Source: CAVWNR01 sp963756525
Lineage (GTDB): Bacteria; Actinomycetota; Actinomycetes; Mycobacteriales; Jatrophihabitantaceae
Direction: 5' to 3'
DNA: 64,000 bases
Assembly (NCBI GenBank): GCA_963756525.1
Contig: CAVWNR010000009.1
Coordinates: 62,001 to 126,000 of the forward strand
How positions within the stretch are numbered: position 1 is the first letter of the stretch; every line of letters begins with the position of its first letter. Shown here one piece after another: positions 16,317 to 24,556 of the stretch. Below the pieces are notes generated by a model. That model was not told the DNA's origin, made no database searches, and worked only from the letters and a program-made list of their open reading frames with translations. The position numbers and the translations under genes are program-made.

Positions 16317-17171
16317 ATGTCCGCCATCCGCCACCGCACCGTCTCTGTCGACGGGCTCGAGGTGTTCGTCCGCGAAGCCGGCGACCCCGACCGGTCGACC
16401 CTCGTGCTGCTGCCGGGCTACCCGTCCAGCACCCGCGCCTACGTCCGGCTCATCGACCGGGTCGCCGCCGACTGGCACGCCGTCGCGATCGACTACCCCG
16501 GCTTCGGCAGCTCCGACCCGCTGCCCGAGTCGCCGACCTTCGACCGGCTCGCCGAGATCACCGGCAAAACCATCGACGCGCTCGGCATCGGCGACTACGC
16601 CATCTACATGTTCGACTTCGGTTCCCCGGTCGGGTTCCGCATCGCCCTCGAGCACGACCAGCGGGTGCGCGGGCTCGTCACCCAGAACGGCAACGCCTAT
16701 GTCGAAGGATTCGGCCCCGGCGTCGCCGCCCTGTCCGCGTGGTGGGGCGACCGCCAAGCGGGCCAGGGCGCCGTCGACGGGTTCGTCAGCCTCGAGGGCA
16801 CGCAGATGCAGTGGCACGCAGGCGCCCGCGACCCCGAACTGATCGACCCGGAGCAGGCTTTGGCTGACCAGCTCGTCCTCGACCGGCCCGGCCGCGCCGA
16901 CTACATGAAGGCCCTGCTCTGGGACTACCAGAACAACCCGCCCCGCTACCCCGACTGGCAGGCCTGGCTGCGCCGCCGCCAGCCCGAGGTCCTCGCCGCC
17001 TGGGGCAGCAACGACCCCTTCTTCATCGCCCCCGGCGCCGAGGCCTACCGCACCGACGTGCCCGACGCCGAGATCGTGCTCCTCGACACCGGCCACTTCG
17101 CCCTCGAAGAACAAGCCGACACCATCGCCGAACTCACCGGCAAGCTCATGCGCTCAGCGTTCGGCGGCTGA
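16317..17171 (+). CDS. Alpha/beta hydrolase, haloalkane-dehalogenase-like
   Basis: This 284-residue alpha/beta hydrolase has the oxyanion-loop segment LVLLPGYPSSTRAYVRLIDRV, DYPGFGSSDPLP, and the elbow YAIYMFDFGSPVGFRIALEH. At the usual GxSxG position the residue is Asp (FDFGSPVG), as in haloalkane dehalogenase-type enzymes, so an Asp nucleophile is expected. VLAAWGSNDPFFIAPGAEAY and LLDTGHFALEE supply the later acid and histidine. The ATG at 16317 is preceded by AAAGGGAG. A truncated relative lies at 20922. Substrate unknown. Confidence 0.85.
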   Translation: MSAIRHRTVSVDGLEVFVREAGDPDRSTLVLLPGYPSSTRAYVRLIDRVAADWHAVAIDYPGFGSSDPLPESPTFDRLAEITGKTIDALGIGDYAIYMFDFGSPVGFRIALEHDQRVRGLVTQNGNAYVEGFGPGVAALSAWWGDRQAGQGAVDGFVSLEGTQMQWHAGARDPELIDPEQALADQLVLDRPGRADYMKALLWDYQNNPPRYPDWQAWLRRRQPEVLAAWGSNDPFFIAPGAEAYRTDVPDAEIVLLDTGHFALEEQADTIAELTGKLMRSAFGG

Positions 17172-17176
17172 GCGAG

Positions 17177-18073
17177 ATGGGACTGTCTTGGCAGCAAGGA
17201 CCACTCGCACCCGGCGCACTCGGGCACTTCCTCACCGACCATGCCCTGCCCGACCGGCTGCTGTTCGCCGAGCCGGCTCGCCGCCGCATGCGAATCCGCT
17301 TCGACAACACGTGGATCGCCGACAGCGAACAGGCGATCCTGCTGCACGAACCAGGCCACTACCCGGTCGCCTACATACCGCTCGAGCACGTCGAACAGGG
17401 GGTTCTCGTACCCACAGACCGCACCACCACCCACCGCGACCTCGGCGCGACTGGGTGGTTCACCATCGCCGGCCCCGGCCGCCGCGCCGAACGGGCAGCC
17501 TGGACCCACACAGACCTGCCCGAGTACGCATCGGTGCTCGCCGGGCACGTCGCGTTCGCATGGCGTGCGATGGACGGCTTCTACGAAGAAGACGACCGCA
17601 TTCTCGGACACTCCGCCGACAACTACCACCGCGTCGATATCCGCTCCAGCTCCCGCCACCTCGTCGTCCACGCGGCAGGAACAACCATCGCCGACACGAC
17701 CGCACCCGTCGTCCTCTACGAATCGGGCTTCGCGCCGCGCTGGTACGTGCCCCGAACCGACGTCGACGAGACAGCACTGACCGCGACACAGACCAGCACC
17801 TTCTGCCCCTACAAAGGCATCGCCGGCTACTACAGCGTCGCCGGAATCCCCGATGCCGCCTGGTTCTACCGCGGCGCCTTCCCCGAGGCCGCTCGCATCG
17901 ACGACCTGGTCTCGTTCGAACCGGACAAGCTCGAGGTGTTCCTCGACGGGAAGAAACGCACGCTCGAGACGGGGCAGACGGTGATCGCGCACGGCCTCGA
18001 CCGCGGCCTCGAACCGGACGAGATCACGCACCATGACAATGCCGACCTTCACGACGCGGGGCGACAACAATGA
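17177..18073 (+). CDS. Protein with two DUF427 domains
   Basis: This 298-residue protein has two DUF427 copies. The first is about residues 38-130 (RRMRIRFDNTWIADSEQAILLHEPGHYPVAYIPL). The second is about residues 155-260 (RHLVVHAAGTTIADTTAPVVLYESGFAPRWYVPR... STFCPYKGIAGYYSV, AAWFYRGAFPEA). The second copy holds the conserved CPYKG segment; the first does not. DUF427 proteins are small beta-barrel proteins of unknown activity, common near redox genes in actinobacteria. The gene starts 5 bp after the hydrolase and its stop overlaps the start of gcvH, so it is part of an operon. Confidence 0.85.
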   Translation: MGLSWQQGPLAPGALGHFLTDHALPDRLLFAEPARRRMRIRFDNTWIADSEQAILLHEPGHYPVAYIPLEHVEQGVLVPTDRTTTHRDLGATGWFTIAGPGRRAERAAWTHTDLPEYASVLAGHVAFAWRAMDGFYEEDDRILGHSADNYHRVDIRSSSRHLVVHAAGTTIADTTAPVVLYESGFAPRWYVPRTDVDETALTATQTSTFCPYKGIAGYYSVAGIPDAAWFYRGAFPEAARIDDLVSFEPDKLEVFLDGKKRTLETGQTVIAHGLDRGLEPDEITHHDNADLHDAGRQQ

Positions 18074-18453
18074 CGAGCAGAACGGACGACGTTCTGTTCA
18101 GCCGTGACCACCTGTGGGTCAGTGTCACTGACGGCATCGCGCGGGTCGGGCTGACCGACTTCGCGCAGCAGAGCCTCGGCGACATCGTCGACATCTCCAT
18201 GCCCGACGTGAACGACCGTGTGACCGCGGGCCAGGCGTGCGGCGTCATCGAGTCGACGAAGAGCGTCAACGACCTGATCGCCCCGGTGTTGGGCGTCGTG
18301 ACCGCAGTCAACACCGACCTGGACGAGCACCCCGAACTGGTCAACACCGACCCCTACGAAGACGGCTGGCTGATCGACGTCCGACTCGACCCCGCCGCCG
18401 GTATAGCTGATCTGTTGTCCGGCGCCAAGTACGCGCAGCTCACCGCGCGATGA
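18070..18453 (+). CDS. gcvH: Glycine cleavage system H protein (lipoyl carrier), orphan copy
   Basis: This 127-residue protein has the full GcvH fold: FSRDHLWVSV, IARVGLTDFAQQSLGDIVDI, the lipoylation site ESTKSVNDL with Lys64, and NTDPYEDGWLIDV. It should be lipoylated and act as a swinging-arm carrier. The start ATG overlaps the DUF427 stop (ATGA). No gcvT, gcvP, lipoate ligase or lipoate synthase genes are nearby. The carrier sits instead between DUF427 and a MOSC-reductase fusion, which suggests a role other than glycine cleavage, or use with a distant P/T system. Confidence 0.9.
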   Translation: MTSRTDDVLFSRDHLWVSVTDGIARVGLTDFAQQSLGDIVDISMPDVNDRVTAGQACGVIESTKSVNDLIAPVLGVVTAVNTDLDEHPELVNTDPYEDGWLIDVRLDPAAGIADLLSGAKYAQLTAR

Positions 18454-18481
18454 CGCCACCGAACGTCGACGGCCGCACGTC

Positions 18482-20257
18482 ATGAACTCGACGACGACGA
18501 CCACATCGCGGGCCAGCACAGGCGGCACCTTGCTGTCGGTCAACGTCGGCATGCCTCGCAAAATGGCGTGGCACGGGCGCACGGTGCACACCGGCATCTG
18601 GAAATACCCGGTCGACGGTCCGGTGATGGTGCGCCGGCTCAACGTCGACGGCGACGGGCAAGGTGACCAGGGCGGGCACGGCGGCGAGCAGCGCGCGGTC
18701 ATGCTCTACCAGATCGAGTCCTACCGGTACTGGGAACGGCAGCTGGGGCTGGAACCGCTCAAGCACGGCGCGTTCAGCGAGAACTTCACCGTCACCGGCA
18801 TGGCCGACGACCAGGTCTGCATCGGTGATCGCTACCGCGTCGGCGAGGCGACGCTCGAGGTCACCCAGCCGCGGGTGACGTGCTTCCGCGTCGGCGTGCG
18901 GCTCGGCCAACCACAGATGCCCGGGCTGCTCGTGGCGCACCACCGCCCCGGCTTCTACCTCCGCGTGCTCGGCGAGGGGCACGTGCGTGCCGGCGACACG
19001 ATCGAGCTCATCTCCCGCGGACCGCACGCCCTCACCGTCGCCGAGGTGGACGGCTTGCTGTATCTGCCGGATCCGGACATCGACCGCGTCCGCGACGCGT
19101 CCGACATCCCCGCGCTCAGCCCCGGTTGGCGTCAGTCCTTCGCCGACATGCTGGCCGCGCACGAGACCGGGACGACGCCCCCCGATGTCGAGGTCGGGTC
19201 AGAACCCGGCTGGCAAGGGTTCCGCCCGTTGACGGTGACGCGACTGGCCCACGAGACCGACCAGGTGCTCTCCATCGAAGTCCACGCACAAGCGTACGGT
19301 GCTCTTCCCAGCCCGTTGCCGGGGCAGTACCTGACGCTGCAGGTCGTCGGCGCGAGCGATCCGGCGCCCGTGCGCTCCTATTCCATCTGTGCGGTCACCG
19401 ATTCTGGTGGCTACCGCATCGCGGTCAAACGCGAGCAGCGGGGACTCGTGAGTTCCTGGCTGCACGCCCGCCTGCGCGTAGGCCAAACAGTGCAGGCGGC
19501 CGCTCCGCGGGGCGTGTTCACGCTGGACAGGCGAGCTGACAACCCGGTCGTGCTGATGTCCGCCGGCATCGGGGTCACGCCGGTGCTGGCGATGCTGCAC
19601 GCGCTGGCCGCCGTCGATTCACTACGGGAGGTGTGGTGGCTGCACACCGCGCGTGACGGCCACCATCACCCGTTCGCCACCGAGGCACAGCAGTTGCTGG
19701 CGCGTCTGCCGAACGCGCACACGCAGGTGTACTTCAGCCGGTCCGGACCGTCCGAGGACGGGGTCATCGCCGGGCCGTTGAACGACGTGGCACTCGGGCG
19801 GCTGGGGTTGCCCGTGGACGCCACCGTCTACGCCTGCGGACCGCAGGCGTTCATGGAACAGATCGCGAGCGCGTGCCAGTCGATGGGGATTACCGACGTG
19901 CGCACAGAGCTGTTCGGCAGTCCAGACGCCATCAATCCCGGCATCGTCGGGGAGTCGCCCATCCATCACCCGCGGGTGCCCGACGGTGTGCCAGGCGACG
20001 GCCCCCTAATCACGTTCACCCGGAGCGGGCTCAGCGCGCCGTGGGCCGGGCAACGGTATGCGAGCCTGCTCGAGTTCGCCGAGGCCTGCGACGTGCCCAC
20101 CCGCTGGGCGTGTCGCAGCGGCGTCTGCCATGTGTGCTCGACGCCGGCGATGTCGGGCGCCGTCCGCTACATCAACGACCCTCTGGTGCCCCCGCCGGCC
20201 GGTGAGGTACTGCTGTGCAGCTGCCAACCGGCCGGGCCCATCGTCTTGGACATGTGA
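18482..20257 (+). CDS. MOSC - ferredoxin reductase - 2Fe-2S ferredoxin fusion protein
   Basis: This 591-residue multidomain oxidoreductase has an N-terminal MOSC domain (YiiM-like) at residues 15-210, with GQGDQGGHGGEQRAVMLY, FSENFTVTGM and PRVTCFRVGVRLG. A flavin reductase domain follows at about 240-470: an RSYSIC-type FAD site, GLVSSWLHARLRVGQ, and VLMSAGIGVTPVLAMLHAL for NAD(P)H. A C-terminal plant-type 2Fe-2S domain carries Cys in CRSGVCHVC and LLCSC. MOSC domains handle molybdopterin-bound sulfur or N-hydroxylated substrates, so the protein could deliver electrons from NAD(P)H to such a reaction in one chain. It starts 28 bp after gcvH. Confidence 0.9.
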   Translation: MNSTTTTTSRASTGGTLLSVNVGMPRKMAWHGRTVHTGIWKYPVDGPVMVRRLNVDGDGQGDQGGHGGEQRAVMLYQIESYRYWERQLGLEPLKHGAFSENFTVTGMADDQVCIGDRYRVGEATLEVTQPRVTCFRVGVRLGQPQMPGLLVAHHRPGFYLRVLGEGHVRAGDTIELISRGPHALTVAEVDGLLYLPDPDIDRVRDASDIPALSPGWRQSFADMLAAHETGTTPPDVEVGSEPGWQGFRPLTVTRLAHETDQVLSIEVHAQAYGALPSPLPGQYLTLQVVGASDPAPVRSYSICAVTDSGGYRIAVKREQRGLVSSWLHARLRVGQTVQAAAPRGVFTLDRRADNPVVLMSAGIGVTPVLAMLHALAAVDSLREVWWLHTARDGHHHPFATEAQQLLARLPNAHTQVYFSRSGPSEDGVIAGPLNDVALGRLGLPVDATVYACGPQAFMEQIASACQSMGITDVRTELFGSPDAINPGIVGESPIHHPRVPDGVPGDGPLITFTRSGLSAPWAGQRYASLLEFAEACDVPTRWACRSGVCHVCSTPAMSGAVRYINDPLVPPPAGEVLLCSCQPAGPIVLDM

Positions 20258-20260
20258 CCG

Positions 20261-20905
20261 ATGACGACCATGAAACAGCAGATGCGTGACGCCGACCGGT
20301 TGTCGGTCTATTCCGACTCGGTCTTCGCGGTGATCGTCACGATCATGGTCCTGCAACTACGAGCACCCGACTCGCCCCACCTCTCGGCCCTGATCAAGTT
20401 GTGGCAGCCGGCAGTGAGTTACCTCGTCAGCTACGTCTTCATCGCCATCATCTGGATCAACCACCACTACCTGTCCCGGCTGACCCGGGCCACCACCCTG
20501 CCGATCATCTGGATCAACTTCGTGCATCTGTTCTTCGTGTCGCTACTCCCGTTCACCACCGCGTGGATCGCACAGACCAGGCTCGCCGCCGCCCCGGTCA
20601 TCGTCTATGGAGCGCTGTGCGTCTGTGCTGACGGCACCTACAACGTGTTCGAGAGACGTGTTCTGCGCGAGAGCGACGAAGTCACCGACCAGCAGCGACG
20701 CATGGCCCGCTACCGCTCGCTGCTCGCGTTTTCGCTCTTCACATCCGCCGCCGTGCTGGCCGGGTTCGTGCCGTGGGCCGGGTTCGGACTCGTCTGCCTC
20801 GCCCTCGTACTTCACCTCAAGCCCGACATCGGAGTTCGCCAGCCGAAACAGCGTGGTGACCGGGCGCTGCGCGCCCCGCAACCCGAGCTTGGAATGAAGA
20901 AATGA
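20261..20905 (+). CDS. TMEM175 family (DUF1211) potassium-channel-like membrane protein
   Basis: This 214-residue protein has six hydrophobic segments. Helix 1 reads LSVYSDSVFAVIVTIMVLQL, the bacterial TMEM175 signature in which the usual FSDG is replaced by YSDS. WINHHYL in helix 3 and the WINFVHLFFVSLLPF segment are also typical. Family members form tetrameric K+ leak channels. It starts 3 bp after the MOSC-fusion stop, completing the azoreductase operon. An alternative start is the ATG at 20270. Confidence 0.85.
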   Translation: MTTMKQQMRDADRLSVYSDSVFAVIVTIMVLQLRAPDSPHLSALIKLWQPAVSYLVSYVFIAIIWINHHYLSRLTRATTLPIIWINFVHLFFVSLLPFTTAWIAQTRLAAAPVIVYGALCVCADGTYNVFERRVLRESDEVTDQQRRMARYRSLLAFSLFTSAAVLAGFVPWAGFGLVCLALVLHLKPDIGVRQPKQRGDRALRAPQPELGMKK

Positions 20906-20921
20906 CCGAAGGAGGAACACG

Positions 20922-20996
20922 ATGACGACGTACCGCACGCTCGATGCCGACGGAGTCGAGATCTTCTACCGCGAGGCAGGCGCCGCCGACGCGGCC
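20922..20996 (+). pseudogene. Alpha/beta hydrolase, N-terminal stub
   Basis: The gene begins properly (AAGGAGGAACACG, then ATG at 20922) and reads MTTYRTLDADGVEIFYREAG, the standard first strand of an alpha/beta hydrolase similar to the one at 16317. After about 24 codons the homology stops. DNA with a 31-bp repeat (21024-21054) and then the msrB upstream region follows. The remainder of the gene has been deleted. Confidence 0.7.
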
Positions 20997-21023
20997 GACG
21001 CGAACCTTGCACCGGTCTCGCAT

Positions 21024-21054
21024 GCGGATCGCTCAGGGCGTCCCGCACCAGGAT
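21024..21054. repeat. 31-bp dispersed repeat, copy 2
   Basis: Matches 2587-2617 with a single mismatch. It lies 28 bp after the point where the hydrolase stub loses homology. The copy at 2587 lies about 120 bp from the 3' end of a broken binding-protein gene. The flanking 8-bp inverted pair seen in copy 1 is only partly kept here. Confidence 0.6.
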
Positions 21055-21105
21055 GGCCGTGATGGACGACAATTGCGACGCCGAACGGGGGCCACATTCC
21101 CGCCG

Positions 21106-21130
21106 GTTCCATGCCGAAGCTGCATGGAAC
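21106..21130. promoter_or_regulatory. Hairpin upstream of msrB
   Basis: GTTCCATGC (21106-21114) and GCATGGAAC (21122-21130) are perfect inverse repeats with a 7-base loop, ending 61 bases before the msrB start. This could be an operator for an oxidative-stress regulator or a 5' leader stem; no T-run follows, so a terminator is less likely. Confidence 0.4.
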
Positions 21131-21191
21131 ATCGACGATCGCCCCGTGGTTACACCTCACGTAATCCGCCCTGTCGACGAGGGAGTTCCAG

Positions 21192-21653
21192 ATGGCATCT
21201 ACCAAGACCTACCGCAAGGATCCCGACGCGGTCGCCGCACTGAACGAGACTTCCTACGAGGTCACCCAGAACAGCGCGACCGAGCCGGCGTTCGGCAACC
21301 AGTTCTGGGATCACCACGAGCCCGGCCTCTACGTCGACATCGTGTCCGGCGAGCCGCTGTTCACCTCGCTGGACAAGTTCGAAAGCAGCTGCGGGTGGCC
21401 CAGCTTCAGCGCGCCGGTCGAGTCCGACACTGTCGAGGAGCACATCGACAACAGCCACGGGATGAGCCGCATCGAGGTGCGTTCGGGCGGTGCCGACAGC
21501 CACCTCGGCCACGTCTTCAACGACGGCCCGGCCGAGCGGGGCGGCCTGCGCTACTGCATCAACTCCGCGGCCCTGCGCTTCATCGCAGTCGACGAACTCG
21601 CCGACGAGGGCTACGGGGACTACGTCCACCTGTTCGAGGAGGACAACTCATGA
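21192..21653 (+). CDS. msrB: Peptide-methionine (R)-S-oxide reductase MsrB
   Basis: This 153-residue protein has the MsrB signature blocks: LYVDIVSGEPLFTSLDKFESSCGWPSF, GADSHLGHVFNDGP and LRYCINSAALRF with catalytic Cys122. A second Cys (67) in SSCGWPS can serve as the resolving cysteine. The zinc CxxC pairs of many MsrBs are absent. It reduces methionine-R-sulfoxide in proteins, using thioredoxin. The ATG at 21192 follows GAGGGAG. It is coupled to msrA by an ATGA overlap. Confidence 0.95.
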   Translation: MASTKTYRKDPDAVAALNETSYEVTQNSATEPAFGNQFWDHHEPGLYVDIVSGEPLFTSLDKFESSCGWPSFSAPVESDTVEEHIDNSHGMSRIEVRSGGADSHLGHVFNDGPAERGGLRYCINSAALRFIAVDELADEGYGDYVHLFEEDNS

Positions 21654-22162
21654 ACGACCAACGTGCCGTTCTGGCCGGCGGCTGCTTCTGGGGGATGCAG
21701 GACCTCATCCGGCGCCAGCCCGGGATCGTGTCCACACAGGTCGGTTACACCGGCGGCGACGTCGCCAACGCGACCTACCGCAACCACGCCGGGCACGCCG
21801 AGGCAATCGAGATCGAGTTCGACCCGGAGGCCACCTCCTACCGCGAGCTACTGGAGTTCTTCTTCCAGATCCACGACCCCTCGACCAAGGACCGGCAGGG
21901 CAATGACCTCGGCAGCAGTTACCGCTCGGCGATCTTCTACGTCGACGACGAGCAGAAGGCGGTCGCCGAGGACACCATCGCCGACGTCGACGCCTCCGGC
22001 CTGTGGCCGGGCAAGGTCGTCACCGAGGTCAGCCCGGTCGGGGAGTTCTGGGAGGCCGAGCCGGAGCACCAGGAGTACCTACAGCGCTACCCGAACGGCT
22101 ACACGTGCCACTTCCCGAGAGCGGACTGGCGTCTGCCGAGACGCGAGGCCGCGTCGGCCTGA
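21650..22162 (+). CDS. msrA: Peptide-methionine (S)-S-oxide reductase MsrA
   Basis: This 170-residue MsrA has the catalytic GGCFWGMQDLIRR motif with Cys12, TQVGYTGGDVANATYRNHAGHAEAIEIEFDP, FFFQIHDPSTKDRQGNDLGSSYRSAIFY and a C-terminal FWEAEPEHQEYLQRYPNGYTC. It reduces methionine-S-sulfoxide, complementing MsrB. The start overlaps the msrB stop by four bases, with GAGGAGGACAACTC before the ATG, so the pair forms a repair operon. The last 12 residues are basic and variable. Confidence 0.95.
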   Translation: MNDQRAVLAGGCFWGMQDLIRRQPGIVSTQVGYTGGDVANATYRNHAGHAEAIEIEFDPEATSYRELLEFFFQIHDPSTKDRQGNDLGSSYRSAIFYVDDEQKAVAEDTIADVDASGLWPGKVVTEVSPVGEFWEAEPEHQEYLQRYPNGYTCHFPRADWRLPRREAASA

Positions 22163-22372
22163 CGCGCTCGGGCGAGGCCCTGGAACTCACCCGCAGACCA
22201 CCTGCTCGAGGAGCTGACACACGTGTGCGGCATCGCCCCGGTGCACGACCCGGGCGTCGTCTCCCGGACGTCGTCGCAAGGGGAACCTATCGAGACACAG
22301 ATTCGCAAGCCACCAACATCGGGCTGCTGCTCCGTGGGTCCCGCTTGTCGGAATGCGAACACCCGAACGATC

Positions 22373-22471
22373 ATGGGCACGCTCCTGGCAGGGCTGGATC
22401 GCGGCCCGTGCTCGAAGTATCGGATCGATTCGCTCTTGGGCAGGCTCGGTCGCGGTGACAAGCCCTCCTAG
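22373..22471 (+). pseudogene. Possible N-terminal stub of a Ser/Thr protein kinase
   Basis: A short frame (MGTLLAGLDRG... SKYRIDSLLGRLGRG then stop) resembles the opening strand and glycine-rich loop of actinobacterial Hanks-type kinases (YRIDxLLGRGGMG). The resemblance covers only about 15 residues. It lies in the 324-bp gap between msrA and the methyltransferase remnant, where nothing else is recognised. Treat as tentative. Confidence 0.25.
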
Positions 22472-22486
22472 GGGCCGCTCCGAAGC

Positions 22487-22965
22487 TCAGACCGCCGCGG
22501 CCGCCGCGCCGCAGGGCCGGAACCGGGCCAGGTACGCCAGGCTCGGCCCACGCCGCTCGGCGAGGTGCAGCCCCTGCCCGTCGGCCAGCCGGTGCAGCCG
22601 CGCGAACGGGATCCAATGCCGATCGAAGAACTCGCCGACCACCAGCCGCCCGCCCGGCTTCAGCACCCGCGCCGCCGCGCTGAGCACCCGGGCCGGCTCC
22701 GGTATCTCCCCGAGCGCGGTCACCAGGTAGACGGCGTCGAACACGCCGTCGTCGAAGGGCAGCTCCCGCGCGTCCGAGCAGTGCGGCACGATCGCTGCCG
22801 CCGCGTTTCTACCCGCTTGCACCTCCGCCTTCGCCCGGCGCATCACGTGGTCGAGCATCTCCTGCTGCACGTCCACGATGTCCAGGCGCCCGTCCGGACC
22901 GAGCTGCGGCGCGACGTGCAGCGCCTGCAAACCGGTGCCCGGACCGAGTTCCAGCATCCGTTCAT
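22487..22965 (-). pseudogene. SAM-dependent methyltransferase, C-terminal part
   Basis: A minus-strand frame encodes about 150 residues of a class I methyltransferase: ERMLELGPGTGLQALHVAPQLGPDGRLDIVDVQQEMLDHV, DARELPFDDGVFDAVYLV, LGEIPEPARVLSAAARVLKPGGRLVVGEFF, ending GPSLAYLARFRPCG. The segment before ERMLELGPG is not methyltransferase sequence. Reading upstream one crosses directly into a PiT transporter fragment in another frame. The 5' part has been removed by a deletion that joined two genes. Confidence 0.8.
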
Positions 22966-23184
22966 CAGGGCGGGCCCGGCGAGCAGTTGATGGCCGACGG
23001 TGTTCTCCACCCGACGGCTGGCGAAGGTCGCTCCGAGCAGCGTCAGCGGAGCCATGATCGCAAGGGCCCGGCGAGCGGTGACCGCCCGCAGCGCGTAGGG
23101 CATGCCCATGCACGCGCCGGTGTAGTGCGCGCCCATGCTCCACGCGAACCAGACCGCCAGGATCAGCAGCAGGACGGTCATCAC
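22966..23184 (-). pseudogene. PiT-family inorganic phosphate transporter, N-terminal stub
   Basis: From ATG 23184 the frame reads LLLILAVWFAWSMGAHYTGACMGMPYALRAVTARRALAIMAPLTLLGATFASRRVENTVGHQLLAG. This is the first two to three helices of a PHO4/PiT transporter with its A-H-Y-T-G-A-C-M-G loop (equivalent to GANDxANxxG). It then breaks into methyltransferase sequence near 22970. The rest of the transporter, normally over 300 residues, is absent. Confidence 0.7.
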
Positions 23185-23269
23185 GGTCGGATGTCCCGAC
23201 GCGCGGCGGCACCGTCAGACATCGGCGTTCAGCGCGGCGCCGACGCGCTCGGCCGCGGCCACCCAGGCC

Positions 23270-23466
23270 AAGCCACACGGTTCCGGGCAGCGCGCACTCC
23301 GAGGGCTGGTGCAGCGTCCATCTGCGATCGAACCAGACCGTGTTCGGACCTGGCCGGTGCAGATGCGGCACGCCGGCCCATCAGGCTCTCCGACGCGTCG
23401 TGGTTCGGGGACGACCCGGGCGGCAGGCTCACGGACGTTCAGCGGCTCGGCGTAGGGCACGGTCAT
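23270..23466 (-). pseudogene. HIT-like protein remnant, frameshifted
   Basis: From ATG 23466 one frame reads MTVPYAEPLNVREPAARVVPEPR...GPACRICTG. The continuation, in another frame, is NTVWFDRRWTLHQPSECALPGTVWLGL. Together they resemble the first half of an actinobacterial HIT-type protein (Cys-x-x-Cys-like start, then a TVW-D..W.L segment and PG-VWL strand). The catalytic HxHxH half is missing. Confidence 0.45.
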
Positions 23467-23488
23467 CGACTGAACTTCCTCGGGCGGA

Positions 23489-23700
23489 CTACGACGTCGG
23501 GGCGTGGACCGGCGGTGCCCAGTGTGGCCGGGGGATCAGGCAGAACGGATGCCCGGCGGGGTCGGTGAACACCTCATCGCGCACTCGCCGGGCACCGAGC
23601 GCCACGGACCTGGCCGATCGCGGTCTCGATGTCGTCGACCATCACGTCGAGGTGGAACTGCTGCGGTGCCTCCGGGGCCGGCCAGTGTGGCGGGCGGTGG
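23489..23700 (-). pseudogene. VOC-family protein remnant (C-terminal domain)
   Basis: Minus-strand frames give APQQFHLDVMVDDIETAIGQVR and then, after a frame change, LGARRVRDEVFTDPAGHPFCLIPRP with a stop at 23489. This is the second half of a glyoxalase_6-type VOC protein. The first half is gone, and the remnant overlaps the 5' extension of the AraC gene on the opposite strand. Confidence 0.65.
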
Positions 23701-24456
23701 GCGCTACCGGCCCTGCCCGCGGCGATCCTGGTCAAAGACTTCGCGATGGCGCCCGGCGCCCAGTTCGACCGGCATACCCACGACCGCCACCAGCTCGCCT
23801 GGGCCGCGACCGGCATCCTCATCGCCCACGCAGCGGAAGGGACCTGGGTGCTACCGCCGACCCGCGCGCTGTGGATACCCGCCGCCATCCCGCATGAGGT
23901 CCGCGCCTCCGGACGGGCGGTGATGCGAGCGCTCTACATCGCGCCCGCGCGATGCCCGATCAGATGGCACGCACCCCAGCCCGTCGCGGTCCGCCCGCTG
24001 CTCGCCGAGCTCATCACCCACCTGGACAACCCCGACCTCGAGGCCAGACGGCGAACCCGAGCCGAAAGCGTGCTGATCGACCAGCTCGAACCCGTCCCAT
24101 CCGCCACCATCGAGACGCCGCTGCCGGTCGAGCCGCGGGCCCGCGAGGTCGCCGACGCCCTGCTCGCCAACCCGGCCGACCCGCGCACTATCGAACAGTG
24201 GGGACGCCACGTCGCGGCCAGCGGCCGTACCCTGGCCCGCGCATTCCTCACCGACACCGGCATGCCGTTCGGCCGCTGGCGCACCACCGCCCGACTACAG
24301 GCCGCGCTGCCCCACCTCGCCGCCGGCGAATCGGTCGCCGCCGTCGCCCGCCACGTCGGCTACCAGACAACCAGCGCGTTCGTCGCCGCGTTCCGCCGCG
24401 AGACCGGACTAACCCCCGGCAGCTACTTCCGCACCAACGAGAACCGGCCGTCATGA
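23629..24456 (+). CDS. AraC-family transcriptional regulator with N-terminal cupin
   Basis: The protein has a cupin sensor domain (FAMAPGAQFDRHTHDRHQLAWAATGILIAHAAEGTWVLPPTRALWIPAAIPHEV) and a C-terminal AraC HTH pair (TIEQWGRHVAASGRTLARAF, SVAAVARHVGYQTTSAFVAAFRRETGLTPGSYF), as in NimR-type regulators. Start is uncertain. The first in-frame ATG (23629) lies inside the antisense VOC remnant, and the next (23746) falls inside the cupin domain, so the native 5' end was probably replaced at the junction near 23700. A cytosolic repressor or activator of a nearby transporter is typical; none is intact here. Confidence 0.75.
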   Translation: MSSTITSRWNCCGASGAGQCGGRWALPALPAAILVKDFAMAPGAQFDRHTHDRHQLAWAATGILIAHAAEGTWVLPPTRALWIPAAIPHEVRASGRAVMRALYIAPARCPIRWHAPQPVAVRPLLAELITHLDNPDLEARRRTRAESVLIDQLEPVPSATIETPLPVEPRAREVADALLANPADPRTIEQWGRHVAASGRTLARAFLTDTGMPFGRWRTTARLQAALPHLAAGESVAAVARHVGYQTTSAFVAAFRRETGLTPGSYFRTNENRPS

Positions 24457-24556
24457 CACGAACCATTCCGAAAACACCAAACGACAAACAATTCAGCCCC
24501 CAGCCAGCCGTGCATCGGCCTGCCCGTAGCGGAATCCTTGCCCGGGGCGTGTCCCG

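Noticed and set aside
19967..19978. CACCCGCGGGTG palindrome similar to the LuxR-region motif
   Set aside because: It lies inside the MOSC-fusion coding sequence with a different centre (CGCG), so it is not counted as an operator.
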